A stretch of DNA of 64,000 bases from Pseudarthrobacter defluvii (GCF_030323865.1 NZ_CP066362.1:372001-436000), one strand, 5' to 3'. Counted from the stretch's first letter, positions 29,163 through 37,873 are shown. Translations and numbers: made by a program. Notes: generated from the sequence alone by a model not told the origin.

Positions 29163-29486
29163 ATGTTGCTTGCATTTTCTGTTGCTCCGTCAGGCGTTCC
29201 CAGCGAAGGTTCCCGGCCCAACGATGCGTCAGTGCACGACGCCGTCGCCGCCGCGGTGAAGATCGTCCGGGAGTCTGGGCTTCCCAACCAGACAGATTCC
29301 ATGTTCACCACCATCGAGGGCGAGTGGGATGAAGTGTTCGACGTCGTAAAACGCGCAACCGAGGCCGTGGGCCGCTACGGAAGCCGCGTCTCACTGGTGA
29401 TTAAGGCGGACATCAGGCCCGGATACAGCGGCGAGTTGACGGCGAAAGTGGACCGCCTGGAGAACGCCCTGACGCAGGAGCCCTAA
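29163..29486 (+). CDS. MTH1187/YkoF-like thiamine-binding protein
   Basis: A 107-residue protein of the DUF77/thiamine-binding family, a ferredoxin-like fold that forms a tetramer. Visible pattern: MLLAFSVAPSG first strand, central SGLPNQTDSMFTTIEGEWDEVF, and the final strand RVSLVIKADIRPG. The role is not settled in the family; binding of thiamine or its pyrimidine is known for some members. It starts 122 bases from the divergent TetR gene. Confidence 0.8.
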   Translation: MLLAFSVAPSGVPSEGSRPNDASVHDAVAAAVKIVRESGLPNQTDSMFTTIEGEWDEVFDVVKRATEAVGRYGSRVSLVIKADIRPGYSGELTAKVDRLENALTQEP

Positions 29487-29546
29487 GCCTGTCCGGAGGG
29501 GCCAAAGCATCTGGACCGCCGTAACGCCGCGTGCCAAACTGTGGCC

Positions 29547-30236
29547 ATGTTCGAGCACAAGCCCCGGCCGGAGTGGATTGCCACTGAGGAGTTCCTGTCC
29601 AGCGCCGTGGTGCATCCGGATGCGGCTGTCCAGCAAGCCATCCGCGCGGCTGCGGAAGCGGGAATGCCGCCCATCGAGGTGGCGCCGAATGCCGGGAAGT
29701 TCCTGAAGCTCTTGGTCCAGCTGTCCGGCGCCCACCGGATCCTGGAGATCGGGACGCTGGCCGGCTACAGCACCATCTGGATGGGGCGGGGACTTCCGCG
29801 CAGCGGCACATTGGTCACCTGCGAATACCTGCCCCAGCACGCGGAGGTGGCGTGGGCGAACATTGATGCCGCCGGACTGGGCGAAAGGGTGGAGATCCGG
29901 CTGGGCCCCGCACTGGATACGCTCGCTGCCCTCGAGGAAGAGGAACGGGAGCCGTTCGACTTCATTTTCATTGACGCCGACAAACAGAACAACAGCCGCT
30001 ACCTTGACTGGGCGGTGAAGCTCGGCAGGCCCGGTGCTGTGGTGGTCCTGGACAACACCATCTGGGAAGGGGCGGTCCTGGACCCCGACATCGATCCCGT
30101 CAACGCGCCGGGAATCATCGACGCGCTCAAGGTGCTCGGGAACCATCCACGGCTGGATGCCACTGTCATCCAGACCGTCGGCTCCAAGGGCTGGGACGGC
30201 TTCGCGCTGGCACGCATTCTTCCGCAACAACAGTAA
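29547..30236 (+). CDS. O-methyltransferase (class I, catechol/caffeoyl-CoA type)
   Basis: SAM- and metal-dependent O-methyltransferase, 229 residues. The SAM site is LEIGTLAGYSTIWMGRGL (about residues 67-84). The metal ligands are in FIDADKQNN and VLDNTIW, as in the catechol O-methyltransferase-like group. I prefer the ATG at 29547 to an in-frame GTG six bases earlier. The acyl-CoA-dehydrogenase-like gene starts 56 bases later, so it may share a transcript with the next operon. Substrate unknown. Confidence 0.86.
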   Translation: MFEHKPRPEWIATEEFLSSAVVHPDAAVQQAIRAAAEAGMPPIEVAPNAGKFLKLLVQLSGAHRILEIGTLAGYSTIWMGRGLPRSGTLVTCEYLPQHAEVAWANIDAAGLGERVEIRLGPALDTLAALEEEEREPFDFIFIDADKQNNSRYLDWAVKLGRPGAVVVLDNTIWEGAVLDPDIDPVNAPGIIDALKVLGNHPRLDATVIQTVGSKGWDGFALARILPQQQ

Positions 30237-30292
30237 GTAAGCTGTGGAGATGCGACCGGTGCCCTGCCGGCCATCGTCGATGGAGGACCTTC

Positions 30293-31381
30293 TTGCAAGC
30301 GGCACCTGCCCCCGTGCTCCTCAGCTCCACCCCCGCCGACCTGTCTCCGTGGCTTTCGCACCTTGATGCGGTCAGCGCTGCCGTCGGTGACGTCCCTGCC
30401 CTGCTGTCGCTGGCGGTTGAGGCCGGAAGGACCTGGCCGCGACCCGGGGAAGGCCGGACCGCGGTGCTGTGGGAGCTCCTGGCCTCCGTGGCCGCCATCG
30501 ACGTGGCGGCGGCCCGTGTGCTTGAGCCGCACCTCGATGCCGTCGCCATTCTTTCCCAGTTCGCCCTAGCTTTTCCGGACGCCGAGCCTGTGCCGGAGGC
30601 ATCCCTGGCACAAACATGGGGGGTATTCGCCGCAGAAGCGCCAGGGGTCCGGCTTGAAGCACGCTCTGTTGGAACCGGCGTAGTCCTGAGCGGGACGAAG
30701 CCGTGGTGCTCCCTTGCCGGCAGCCTGGACTCCGCCGTCATCACAGCCCACACTGACGACGGCGGCCGCGCGGCTTTCGCGGTGAGCCTACGCCACCCAG
30801 GGGTGGCATGTGAGCAGCCGGAGTGGATTGCGCGGGGGCTGCGGGAAATACCCAGCGGAAGCGTCCGGTTCGAGGGGGTCCCGGCTTTGCCCCTTGGCGG
30901 AACCGGCTGGTACCACAGCCGGCCGGGCTTCGCCTGGGGCGGCATGGGTGTGGCTGCCTGCTGGCTCGGTGGAGCAGTGGGCGTGGCCAGGGATTTCCGC
31001 GCTGGCCTGCTTGCGGGAGCGGAGGGAGGACGGGAGCCTGACCAGGTGGCGCTCGCCGCACTTGGCGAGGTGGACCGCACGCTAACGGCCGCCCTGCAGT
31101 ATCTTGCCCGGACTGCTGCACGGCTGGATGATGGCCTTCTGGGCGGCGCGGGCGGCCCCAGTACCTGGAGCGAAGCCCAGCGCCTGCGCGGAACCGTCGC
31201 CGCCGCCGTCGAACGTGTCCTTACCCTGGTGGGCTCCAACCGGGGTCCAGGGCCGCTTGCCTTCGACGAACAATACGCCAAGAGAATGGCGGACCTGGCA
31301 CTCTACGTGCGCCAGCATCATGGCGCACGCGATGACGCCCAGCTGGGCCGGCTCGCGCTCAAAGGAGATTGCCCGTGGTGA
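30293..31381 (+). CDS. Acyl-CoA dehydrogenase-like flavoprotein
   Basis: A 362-residue protein with the acyl-CoA dehydrogenase fold pattern: a helical N-terminal domain, a middle beta domain (LSGTKPWCSLAG, about 128-140, matching the usual L-x-G-x-K-x-W flavin segment), and a C-terminal four-helix domain. I cannot find a convincing catalytic glutamate, so it may have another oxidative role. The TTG start at 30293 is supported by GGAGGA five bases upstream. It overlaps the next gene by 7 bases and leads a three-gene operon. Confidence 0.78.
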   Translation: MQAAPAPVLLSSTPADLSPWLSHLDAVSAAVGDVPALLSLAVEAGRTWPRPGEGRTAVLWELLASVAAIDVAAARVLEPHLDAVAILSQFALAFPDAEPVPEASLAQTWGVFAAEAPGVRLEARSVGTGVVLSGTKPWCSLAGSLDSAVITAHTDDGGRAAFAVSLRHPGVACEQPEWIARGLREIPSGSVRFEGVPALPLGGTGWYHSRPGFAWGGMGVAACWLGGAVGVARDFRAGLLAGAEGGREPDQVALAALGEVDRTLTAALQYLARTAARLDDGLLGGAGGPSTWSEAQRLRGTVAAAVERVLTLVGSNRGPGPLAFDEQYAKRMADLALYVRQHHGARDDAQLGRLALKGDCPW

Positions 31382-32754
31382 CCTTTTCGCACACGGACGA
31401 AGGAACCAGCGAGGCCGCCTGGGCAGCCAGCGGACTGCCCACAGCGCCGGAGCTGCCGCTTCATGCCACCGAACTGGCCGCCATGCGCTTTGTGGTGCTC
31501 GCAGCACATCCCGACGACGAAACACTGGGCGCCGGCGGGCTCATGGCGTCATTGGTGGGGCTTGGAGCCAAGGTGGAAGTCCTGCTCTGCACCGCGGGGG
31601 AGGGGTCGCACCCGGATTCACCCACCATCACTCCGGAGCAGTTGGCCCAGGTCCGGCTGGCCGAGTTTTCCGAAGCCCTCACAGCCCTCGGGTTGAAGGA
31701 CCACTGGACGTTCCTCGGCCTGCCGGACGGCGGGCTTGCCGGGCACGCGGAGGCGATCGCCCGCGCCGTCCGCGGCGCTGCCCATCGAATGCCCGCTGAT
31801 GCCGGCATGCTGGCCGTCGTGGCGCCATACCGCGCAGACGGGCACGGCGACCATGACGCGCTGGGCGCGGTGGCAGCAGAGGTTGCCCGGGAGGACGGCC
31901 ACGCACTGCTGGAATACCCCATCTGGTTCTGGCATTGGGCCACCACGCAGCACCGGGAGTGGCGCGACTGGGTCCGCTTCCACCTGGCTGAACCCGCCCG
32001 CCAGGCCAAACAGACGGCCATGGCCGAGCACGCAACACAGGTGCAGCCGCTGTCACCGCTGCCCGGGGACGAAACACTGCTCAGCGGCGAATTCCTGGAG
32101 CACTTCTCACGTAGCTTCGAGGTGTTTGCCTGGACACCCGCGCTACCCCCCTCCGACGAGGTGTACTCCAGCAGTGATGCCGAGGCGGTCTTCGACAGAG
32201 TCCACGACGGCTCGGCAGATCCGTGGAACTACACCGGGAGCTGGTATGAACGCCGCAAACGAGCGCTGACCCTTGCCGCGCTTCCAGATCCTTCCTACGA
32301 AAACGGGCTGGAAGTGGGCTGCTCCATCGGAACCCTGACGGCCGAGTTGGCAGGGCGGTGCAGCAGCCTGTTGGCCGTCGACGCCAGTGGGTCCGCGGTG
32401 CGCCAAGCCGGGCAGGTGCTGGAGGGCTTGCCCGGCGTCCACGTGGAGCAGCGCGTCCTTCCCCGCGACTGGCCGGAGGGGAACTATGACCTGGTGGTGG
32501 TTTCCGAAGTGGGCTACTACCTGGCGGCTGAAGAGCTAACCACGCTGTGGGACCGGGTGGAGGCCTCCCTGGAACCTGGGGGAACCCTCCTCCTGTGCCA
32601 CTGGCGGCACCCCATCAGGGGCTGGGAACTCGATGGCGACGCAGTCCACGCGCTGGCCCGGCAGCGGTTGGGCTGGCGCAGCGCAGGGCTCTACCAGGAA
32701 CGCGACTTCGTGCTGGAAGTCCTTATTGCCCCCGGTAATAAGGCAACGGCATGA
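31375..32754 (+). CDS. PIG-L deacetylase fused to NodS-like methyltransferase
   Basis: A two-domain enzyme of 459 residues. The N-terminal PIG-L/LmbE domain (about 35-250) has the zinc motif AHPDDE (H45, D47, D48) and a second histidine patch (GHGDHD). Such domains remove acetyl groups from N-acetylglucosamine. The C-terminal domain (about 285-455) is a SAM methyltransferase resembling NodS: WYERRKRALTLAALP, then LEVGCSIG (from 312) and VVVSEVGYYL. I chose the GTG at 31375 for its 7-base spacing to GGAG; the next GTG at 31378 is possible. It likely deacetylates and then N-methylates an amino sugar (inference). Confidence 0.88.
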   Translation: MVTFSHTDEGTSEAAWAASGLPTAPELPLHATELAAMRFVVLAAHPDDETLGAGGLMASLVGLGAKVEVLLCTAGEGSHPDSPTITPEQLAQVRLAEFSEALTALGLKDHWTFLGLPDGGLAGHAEAIARAVRGAAHRMPADAGMLAVVAPYRADGHGDHDALGAVAAEVAREDGHALLEYPIWFWHWATTQHREWRDWVRFHLAEPARQAKQTAMAEHATQVQPLSPLPGDETLLSGEFLEHFSRSFEVFAWTPALPPSDEVYSSSDAEAVFDRVHDGSADPWNYTGSWYERRKRALTLAALPDPSYENGLEVGCSIGTLTAELAGRCSSLLAVDASGSAVRQAGQVLEGLPGVHVEQRVLPRDWPEGNYDLVVVSEVGYYLAAEELTTLWDRVEASLEPGGTLLLCHWRHPIRGWELDGDAVHALARQRLGWRSAGLYQERDFVLEVLIAPGNKATA

Positions 32755-33551
32755 GGCTGTGGGCGTCAGAGGGGGATGAAGCGGGCCCTGAGCGCCTCGA
32801 TCCACGCATCATCCAGCACGTGGCAGTGGTAATTCCAGTGCACAACGAGGAGCAACACCTCAAGCAGGCACTTGCCGCCGTGGGCAGCGCCGCAGACCTG
32901 CTTGAGTCGGAACGTCCAGGCGTGGAGGTGCAGGTGGTAGTTGTCCTGGACAGCTGCACTGACGCGTCACCGTCAATAGCCGCGGCAACAGCTGAAGCGG
33001 ACCCACGGTTCCACATCCTGCCTGTCAGCTTCGGAAGTGTCGGAAAGAGCCGGCGGGCCGGCGTCAATGCAGCGCTGGAAAACGTGAGTACGCGTCCCCA
33101 CGATGGGAATACCGCTGCAGGCGATCCGATGCAGTGGGTCTGGGTGGCGAACACCGACGCCGATTCGTCAGTCCCCGGGCGCTGGCTGGTCCGGCAGCTG
33201 GAACTCGCCGCGTCCGGAAGCGACGTTGTCCTTGGCACCGTGCACCCGGATCCCCACGGTATGCACCATGAACTCGTGGCCCGATGGCACGCCCGCCATG
33301 CCTCCACCGAGGACCATCCGCACGTGTATGGCGCCAATCTGGGCGTCCGTGCCTCGTCCTACCTTGCCGCGGGCGGTTTCCCCGGAGTTGACTTTGATGA
33401 GGACCGCGCGCTGGTGGACCGGCTTCGTGCCGGCGGTGCCGACATTATTGCCACAGACACAACACGCATCCTCACATCGGGGAGAACCGCAGGACGCGCG
33501 CCGAAGGGTTTCGCGGCCTACCTCCTGGCGCTGGCACAGCCTTGCCCGTGA
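32751..33551 (+). CDS. Glycosyltransferase family 2
   Basis: A 266-residue GT-A-fold transferase. The nucleotide-binding strand is VAVVIPVHNEEQHL (about 24-37), the metal-binding DxD-like motif is NTDADSSVP, and the acceptor part has GGFPGVDFDEDRALVDRL (the ED base motif). It has no membrane helix, so it is cytoplasmic and soluble. The ATGA overlap with the deacetylase/methyltransferase gene shows coupled translation. The operon closes with the terminator at 33579. Confidence 0.85.
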   Translation: MRLWASEGDEAGPERLDPRIIQHVAVVIPVHNEEQHLKQALAAVGSAADLLESERPGVEVQVVVVLDSCTDASPSIAAATAEADPRFHILPVSFGSVGKSRRAGVNAALENVSTRPHDGNTAAGDPMQWVWVANTDADSSVPGRWLVRQLELAASGSDVVLGTVHPDPHGMHHELVARWHARHASTEDHPHVYGANLGVRASSYLAAGGFPGVDFDEDRALVDRLRAGGADIIATDTTRILTSGRTAGRAPKGFAAYLLALAQPCP

Positions 33552-33578
33552 CAGCAGGAAGCAGGCTTGATGGCATGC

Positions 33579-33612
33579 AAAAGGGCTGTTGCCTTTTGGC
33601 AACAGCCCTTTT
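33579..33612. terminator. Strong bidirectional terminator
   Basis: A perfect 15-bp stem, AAAAGGGCTGTTGCC (33579-33593) against GGCAACAGCCCTTTT (33598-33612), with a TTTT loop. The T-run closing the stem works on both strands. It ends the glycosyltransferase operon on the plus strand and the small gene at 33656 on the minus strand. Confidence 0.88.
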
Positions 33613-33655
33613 GTGGTCAAGGAGTCAATCTTTTGGAAGACCCATCATCTCCGCA

Positions 33656-33913
33656 TTACACCAAATCTGGAGCGCTGGAAACGATGTAGTCAGCCGCAGC
33701 TGGTCCCGTCATGGAAAGGTTATTGCTGTCCGGATTGATTCCGGCTTCCTGCATGGCCTGCCAAAGGGCGGCTGGCTGCTGGAGTTCAGCCTTCTGCAAA
33801 AGGCACCAACTCGTATAGAGGCCGTATAGCTCGTCGCGTCCCAAGCCCAGGCCAGGCTCCTTGTCAGGGACAACTGCTTCGGCAAGAAACTGTTCAAAAT
33901 GGGTAGCAGGCAT
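33656..33913 (-). CDS. Small conserved-looking hypothetical protein
   Basis: 85 residues, start MPATHFEQFLAEAV. The segment DELYGLYTSWCLLQ followed by ALWQAMQEAGINPD and ending in GPAAADYIVSSAPDLV has the helix pattern of small winged-helix domains found at the ends of phage primases and of stand-alone actinobacterial proteins. This is a pattern resemblance only. The RBS is weak. The terminator at 33579 lies just beyond its stop, which supports a real transcript. Confidence 0.6.
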   Translation of the reverse strand: MPATHFEQFLAEAVVPDKEPGLGLGRDELYGLYTSWCLLQKAELQQPAALWQAMQEAGINPDSNNLSMTGPAAADYIVSSAPDLV

Positions 33914-34266
33914 GTCCGCTCGTTAAAAGGTTGACCTTGATGCCGCCGGCTGCTTCAGCGGACCTGCCAGTCTCCAAAGGATCCCGGCGAGGTATTCAAG
34001 AAAGTATTGCAGTTCAGTGCAATTTGTCCAGTCGGTTCTGTCCAGCTGCTTCCCCTGTACCAAGGGAGTCTGAGGGGGCCGACGGCGACTGGGGGGACTG
34101 GCCTCGGTCTCAGAAGAGGCCATCTCACCGCCGACCCCGCTATACCCCGGGTTCGGTGCAAACCCGGAAAACTCGACAGGACCTTCAAGATGAATTTTCC
34201 TCCATCCTGAAGGTCCTGCCTAGTCCTTCTGCCGGCCCCTTTCCCTGGGGCCCTGCACCCGATCTT
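33914..34266. other. 353-base intergenic stretch without a gene
   Basis: No convincing gene. It holds several hairpins: ATTGCA-N6-TGCAAT near 34002-34019, CCGGGTT-N7-AACCCGG near 34147-34167, and an 11-bp perfect arm pair CAGGACCTTCA/TGAAGGTCCTG at 34177-34187 and 34208-34218. The last may terminate transcripts, but it lacks a T-run. No tRNA cloverleaf can be drawn here. Confidence 0.4.
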
Positions 34267-35484
34267 TTAGGCGCTCCCGCCCCGCGGACCGCCGTCGGAC
34301 TCTGCGCTGCCGGCACGGTGCTGTACCTTCTCGCGGATCCTGTCGCGGTGGCTTTCACCGGCGCGTGTGTCATTCTGGCCGTCCTGGTCCCCATCGGAAC
34401 CGTGCCGGCCATCCTCGCCGTTTTCCGAGCTGTGCTTCTCCCGGAGTTCGCGGCCGTACTTCACGTCGTCCTCGAACTGTTTCTGCAGCTTCTCGCTCTT
34501 CTTGGTGTCCCGAGGCGGCAACTGGATGGTTTCCTCTGCCTTGATGCCGGCCTGGAGCTCACGGGCGCGCTCCACCTCGGCATCGAACTCGGCGCCGAAA
34601 AGAAGCGACATGTTCAGGATCCAGAGCCACAGCAGCATGATGATCACACTGCCAAGGGCGCCGTAGGTCTTGTTGTAGTTGCCGAAGTTGCCCACATAGA
34701 AGCCGAAGCCCAGCGAAGCGATCAGGAACACCACCAGCGCGATCGCGGAACCCATGCTCATCCAGCGGAACTTGGGCTGCTTGACGTTGGGGGTGGCGTA
34801 GTAGAGCACGGCGATGATGGCGATGATCAGGATGATCATGACCGGCCATTTGGCGATGTTCCAGACCATGAGGAAGGCACCGCTCAGGCCGATCAGTCCG
34901 CCCACTGCCTCGGAAACCGGGCCGCTGAGGACCAGCATGCCGGCCAGAAGCGCCACGATGACCACGGCAAGGAGAGTGATGGCGAGCAGGGTGCTCCGCA
35001 GCTTCACGAAGCCACGGCCCTCGTCCACCTCGTAGATCCGGTTCATGGCCCGGCCAAAGCCGCCCACATAGCCGGACGCGGACCACAGTGCGGTAACGAG
35101 GCCGATGACCAGGGTGAACCCTGCCGCGGGCGCACTGGTCAGTTCCGACACCGGGCCGCTGATGGTGTTTACGGTCTCCGCCGGAGCAAAGCCGCGCACG
35201 ATTTCGAGCAACGCATTGGTGGTTTTTTGCGGGTCGCCAAACAGTCCAAGCACCGAAACCAAAGCCAGCAGGGCCGGGAACAGTGAGAGGACTGCGTAAT
35301 ACGTCAGGCCTGCCGCGAGGTCGGGGCACTGGTCCTTGGTGAACTCGCGGAGGGTTTTCTTGGCGATGTATTTCCAGGACGTGCCGTCCAAGTCCCGTAC
35401 GCTGTTGGGCTTTCTTGGATCGTCTGGGGCCGGGGCCTGTCCCGCCTTGGCGGTACTGGTTTCGGAATCGTCGTGAGTGGCCAT
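34267..35484 (-). CDS. YihY/BrkB-family inner membrane protein
   Basis: A 405-residue membrane protein of the YihY/virulence factor BrkB family, function unknown in most members. After a charged N-terminus (about 1-35) comes the family core, with LAAGLTYYAVLSLFPALLALVSVLG and six hydrophobic helices to about 280, including GSVIIMLLWLWILNMSLLFGAE. The C-terminal 110 residues are hydrophilic, rich in Asp, Glu, Arg and Gly. The ATG at 35484 has GAGGACG upstream. It is the last gene of a minus-strand run of envelope genes but is set off by a hairpin. Confidence 0.85.
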   Translation of the reverse strand: MATHDDSETSTAKAGQAPAPDDPRKPNSVRDLDGTSWKYIAKKTLREFTKDQCPDLAAGLTYYAVLSLFPALLALVSVLGLFGDPQKTTNALLEIVRGFAPAETVNTISGPVSELTSAPAAGFTLVIGLVTALWSASGYVGGFGRAMNRIYEVDEGRGFVKLRSTLLAITLLAVVIVALLAGMLVLSGPVSEAVGGLIGLSGAFLMVWNIAKWPVMIILIIAIIAVLYYATPNVKQPKFRWMSMGSAIALVVFLIASLGFGFYVGNFGNYNKTYGALGSVIIMLLWLWILNMSLLFGAEFDAEVERARELQAGIKAEETIQLPPRDTKKSEKLQKQFEDDVKYGRELREKHSSENGEDGRHGSDGDQDGQNDTRAGESHRDRIREKVQHRAGSAESDGGPRGGSA

Positions 35485-35516
35485 GGGGCGTCCTCTCAAT
35501 CAGGGGGCGAAGCCAA

Positions 35517-35548
35517 CAGGCCGGCCCGCGGGAAGCGGTGCCGGCCTG
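35517..35548 (-). terminator. Hairpin between the DUF3618 and YihY genes
   Basis: A 9-bp GC-rich stem (CAGGCCGGC at 35517-35525 with GCCGGCCTG at 35540-35548). No strong T-run follows on the minus strand. It could partly end the DUF3618 transcript upstream of the YihY/BrkB gene. Confidence 0.4.
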
Positions 35549-35589
35549 CTGGACAGTGCTGTTGCCTTTGCGTGCCGTGACCGGCCGGG

Positions 35590-36252
35590 TTAGGTGTTTT
35601 GGACGTTGTCTTTGGCGTCGGTGGCGCGGTCTTTGACGTCGGTGGCGGCTTGTTGGCCTTCGGTTTTGACGTTTTGGGCGGCGTCGGTGGCGGTGGCCTT
35701 GACGTTTTCCATGGCTTCCTGGGCGGGTTCCTTGAGGTCTTGGGCGACGGTTTTGGCGGCGTCGGTGACCTGGGTTGCCAGGGGCTGGGCTGCGGTTTTG
35801 AGTTGGTCCGCGGCTTCGCGTTCTTTCTGGCTTGCCGGGATCAGGGAGGAGACCAGCAGCCCGGCGCCGAAGGCGATGAGTCCTGCGGCCAGGGGGTTGC
35901 CGGCGGTTTTGGCTTTGACCTGGTCCGGGGCGGCGCTGACGGTGTGGCCGGCGTCGGAGAGTTTGGCCGAGACCGTGTCTCCTGCCTGGTGGAGGCTGTC
36001 GCCGGCTGAGTGCATGGCGTTGGTGGTGTGCTCGGCGCCGGTGGAGGTTGTGTCGTGGACTTTGGTGGTGGCGGTGTCTGCGGCTCCCATGATTTTCTCC
36101 TTCACCCCGGTCACGGCATCGCGGACTTTGTCGGTTTGGCGGTGGACGATGTTGGACGGGGTGACTTTGTCGGCCACGGCGTCCACGTTGGTGCCCAGGC
36201 GTGCCCGGGTGGCTTCGATGTCTGCTCGGATGACGTCGGGGTTTTCGCTCAT
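35590..36252 (-). CDS. DUF3618 protein with LEA-like helical repeats
   Basis: A 220-residue protein. The N-terminal DUF3618 motif (DVIRADIEATRARLG, TPSNIVHRQTDKVRDAV) is followed by one membrane segment near 120-140 (LAAGLIAFGAGLLVSSLIP). Long Ala/Lys/Thr/Asp-rich amphipathic repeats lie on both sides (TATDAAQNVKTEGQQAATDV), like late-embryogenesis-abundant proteins. The ATG overlaps the Holin-X stop by 4 bases. It is probably an envelope or desiccation/stress protein (inference). Confidence 0.85.
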   Translation of the reverse strand: MSENPDVIRADIEATRARLGTNVDAVADKVTPSNIVHRQTDKVRDAVTGVKEKIMGAADTATTKVHDTTSTGAEHTTNAMHSAGDSLHQAGDTVSAKLSDAGHTVSAAPDQVKAKTAGNPLAAGLIAFGAGLLVSSLIPASQKEREAADQLKTAAQPLATQVTDAAKTVAQDLKEPAQEAMENVKATATDAAQNVKTEGQQAATDVKDRATDAKDNVQNT

Positions 36253-36680
36253 CGGTTTACCTCACCTGGTTTTAGGGTTGGGGGAATTTCTGAGAGGGTT
36301 TCCCCTGTCTGGGGCAGTCCCTTGATCTGCTTGAGTTCCTTGCGGCCTACCGAGGCCAGGACCGCGGCGATGATCGCCCAGATCACGGCGACGATCAGCG
36401 CGGCCCAGCCCAGGGCCATGACGGCGCCCAGGGCCCACATCAGGGCCAGGGAGAGGAAGAGCAGGACGAAGTGTCCGCCCACGCCGGCGCCGGCGAGCAT
36501 GCCTGCGCCCTTCCCGGCCCGGGAGGTGGATTGTTTGAGTTCGGCCTTGGCCAGCTCCACTTCCTGGCGCATCAGGGTGGACAGGTCCCGGGTCACATCA
36601 CCAAACAGTTCACCCAGGGACGCGTTGTCCGCTTTCACATGCGCCGCACTGGGCGGCGGCTCAGGAATCTGGCTACTCAT
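36249..36680 (-). CDS. Actinobacterial Holin-X family protein
   Basis: 143 residues with the pattern of the actinobacterial Holin-X (phage holin superfamily III) family. A cytoplasmic N-terminus contains LFGDVTRDLSTLMRQEVELAKAELKQS. Two adjacent membrane helices run about 65-115. Despite the name these are chromosomal, non-phage membrane proteins that commonly neighbour DUF3618 genes. The ATG at 36680 shares its A with the upstream TGA stop (TGATG). Confidence 0.82.
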   Translation of the reverse strand: MSSQIPEPPPSAAHVKADNASLGELFGDVTRDLSTLMRQEVELAKAELKQSTSRAGKGAGMLAGAGVGGHFVLLFLSLALMWALGAVMALGWAALIVAVIWAIIAAVLASVGRKELKQIKGLPQTGETLSEIPPTLKPGEVNR

Positions 36681-37687
36681 CACAGACCACCCGTCTGGCC
36701 ACCCCGGGTGCGGTCCTGGGTGAGGGGATCGTTCGCCATGGGATCGTCAGCAAGCGCGCGGTCACGCAGCGGGTCGTCGGACAGCTGGTTGCCGGACCAG
36801 GGTTCCTCCACCAGCTGCGGGCTGTCGAGTCCACTCGCCGGACCTGCGGCCTCGGGATAGCTGCTCCCTGCTGCGCCGCCGTCGTAACCTGCCGTGGTGC
36901 TGGCCGGAGCGGGGAGCTGGACCGGCGGTGGCGGAACGGTTCCACCGGCAACCGGGTAGGACTGGTTGTACTGGTCGCCGTATGTGGTGCCGGAATACTG
37001 GCCGGACAGGCCTGCGGCACCGGTGCCGGCAGAAGTGGTGGAGGAAGACTCCGGGGCTCCTGCGGTGAGGCCGCGGGTGAGGCGCCCGGCCAGTACGCCT
37101 GCGCCTGCGGCGAGGAGCAGGAAGGTGCCGGGGCGGTTGCGGGCAAAGCGCGTGACCTCGTTCAGGAGGTCACCGGGCTCGCGGTTCTCCAGCCAGGACG
37201 CCACCGTGGAGGTGCGCTCGGCCGCCTGCCGGACAAGGTCGCTGGCCACGCCCTGCTGGTCCGGGGCGCTGGCCATGCTGTGCAGCTGGCTGGAAATGTT
37301 GCGCATGCCTTCGGCAGCCTTCTGCTGCTGCGTGCCGGCCTGGCTGGTCAACCCGGACTTTGCCTGGTGCAGCAGGTCCTGCGCGTTGGCCTTCGCCTCC
37401 TGTGCCACGTTCGCGGCCTCACCCTTGGCCGTCTCCGCCACGCCCTGGGCCGATCCTTTGGCAGTCCGGGCTACATCGGCTGCTTCTTCCTTGGCTGCAT
37501 CCTTGCGGGATGAACCAGAGGCGTCACCGGCGTGGGCGTCAGGGCTTTGGGCGTAGCCGGCCTGGCTCTCACCGGCGAGGGGAGCAGCGGTGGATGGGAA
37601 GGTGGCGGGCTCCCGCTCGCCAGGAATTCCTGTGCTGGCCGGAGGGGCCGTGTAAGCGGGATCCTCGGACCATTGGTTCTCTGTCAT
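36680..37687 (-). CDS. Hypothetical low-complexity protein with one membrane helix
   Basis: A 335-residue protein, first of the three-gene operon with Holin-X and DUF3618. Residues 1-70 are disordered. About 70-130 is a long Ala/Lys/Glu helix with repeats of the type VAETAKGEAANVAQEAKANA. A helical domain follows (SSQLHSMASAPDQQGVASDLVRQAAERTSTVASWLENREPGDLL is its span, about 140-185), with a single membrane helix near 198-215. The last 120 residues are rich in Pro, Gly, Tyr and Ser and probably extracellular or disordered. The ATG at 37687 has GAAAGAGAG upstream. Confidence 0.75.
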   Translation of the reverse strand: MTENQWSEDPAYTAPPASTGIPGEREPATFPSTAAPLAGESQAGYAQSPDAHAGDASGSSRKDAAKEEAADVARTAKGSAQGVAETAKGEAANVAQEAKANAQDLLHQAKSGLTSQAGTQQQKAAEGMRNISSQLHSMASAPDQQGVASDLVRQAAERTSTVASWLENREPGDLLNEVTRFARNRPGTFLLLAAGAGVLAGRLTRGLTAGAPESSSTTSAGTGAAGLSGQYSGTTYGDQYNQSYPVAGGTVPPPPVQLPAPASTTAGYDGGAAGSSYPEAAGPASGLDSPQLVEEPWSGNQLSDDPLRDRALADDPMANDPLTQDRTRGGQTGGL

Positions 37688-37752
37688 CGTCGCTCTCTTT
37701 CCAAGAAGGCCGGTTGTTGAATCAAGAACCAGCAATACTGGCGGTAAAATGA

Positions 37753-37787
37753 TAAGCATGATTACTAATAAAAGATAAGTACCCTTG
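37753..37787. promoter_or_regulatory. Paired TAAG-N4-CTTA-like palindromes between divergent genes
   Basis: TAAGCATGATTA (37753-37764) and TAAGTACCCTTG (37776-37787) are each one base off TAAG-N4-CTTA, 23 bases apart. They lie in an AT-rich divergent promoter region between the 335-residue protein gene and the gene at 37874. Similar sites are at 19765 and 39702. Confidence 0.4.
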
Positions 37788-37873
37788 CTAAGCGAGTTAT
37801 AACCGTTCCAAAAATGTCAGCCGGAATGGCGAGGGCCTGCCCGGTCACAACGAAGTGGAAAGTGGTGGGAAAA

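Noticed and set aside
34140..34170. tRNA-like arm (CCGGGTT hairpin)
   Set aside because: No acceptor stem, anticodon arm or D arm can be paired around it.
36249..36680. Prophage remnant suggested by the holin-like gene
   Set aside because: Holin-X proteins of this type are ordinary chromosomal genes beside DUF3618, and no other phage gene is near.
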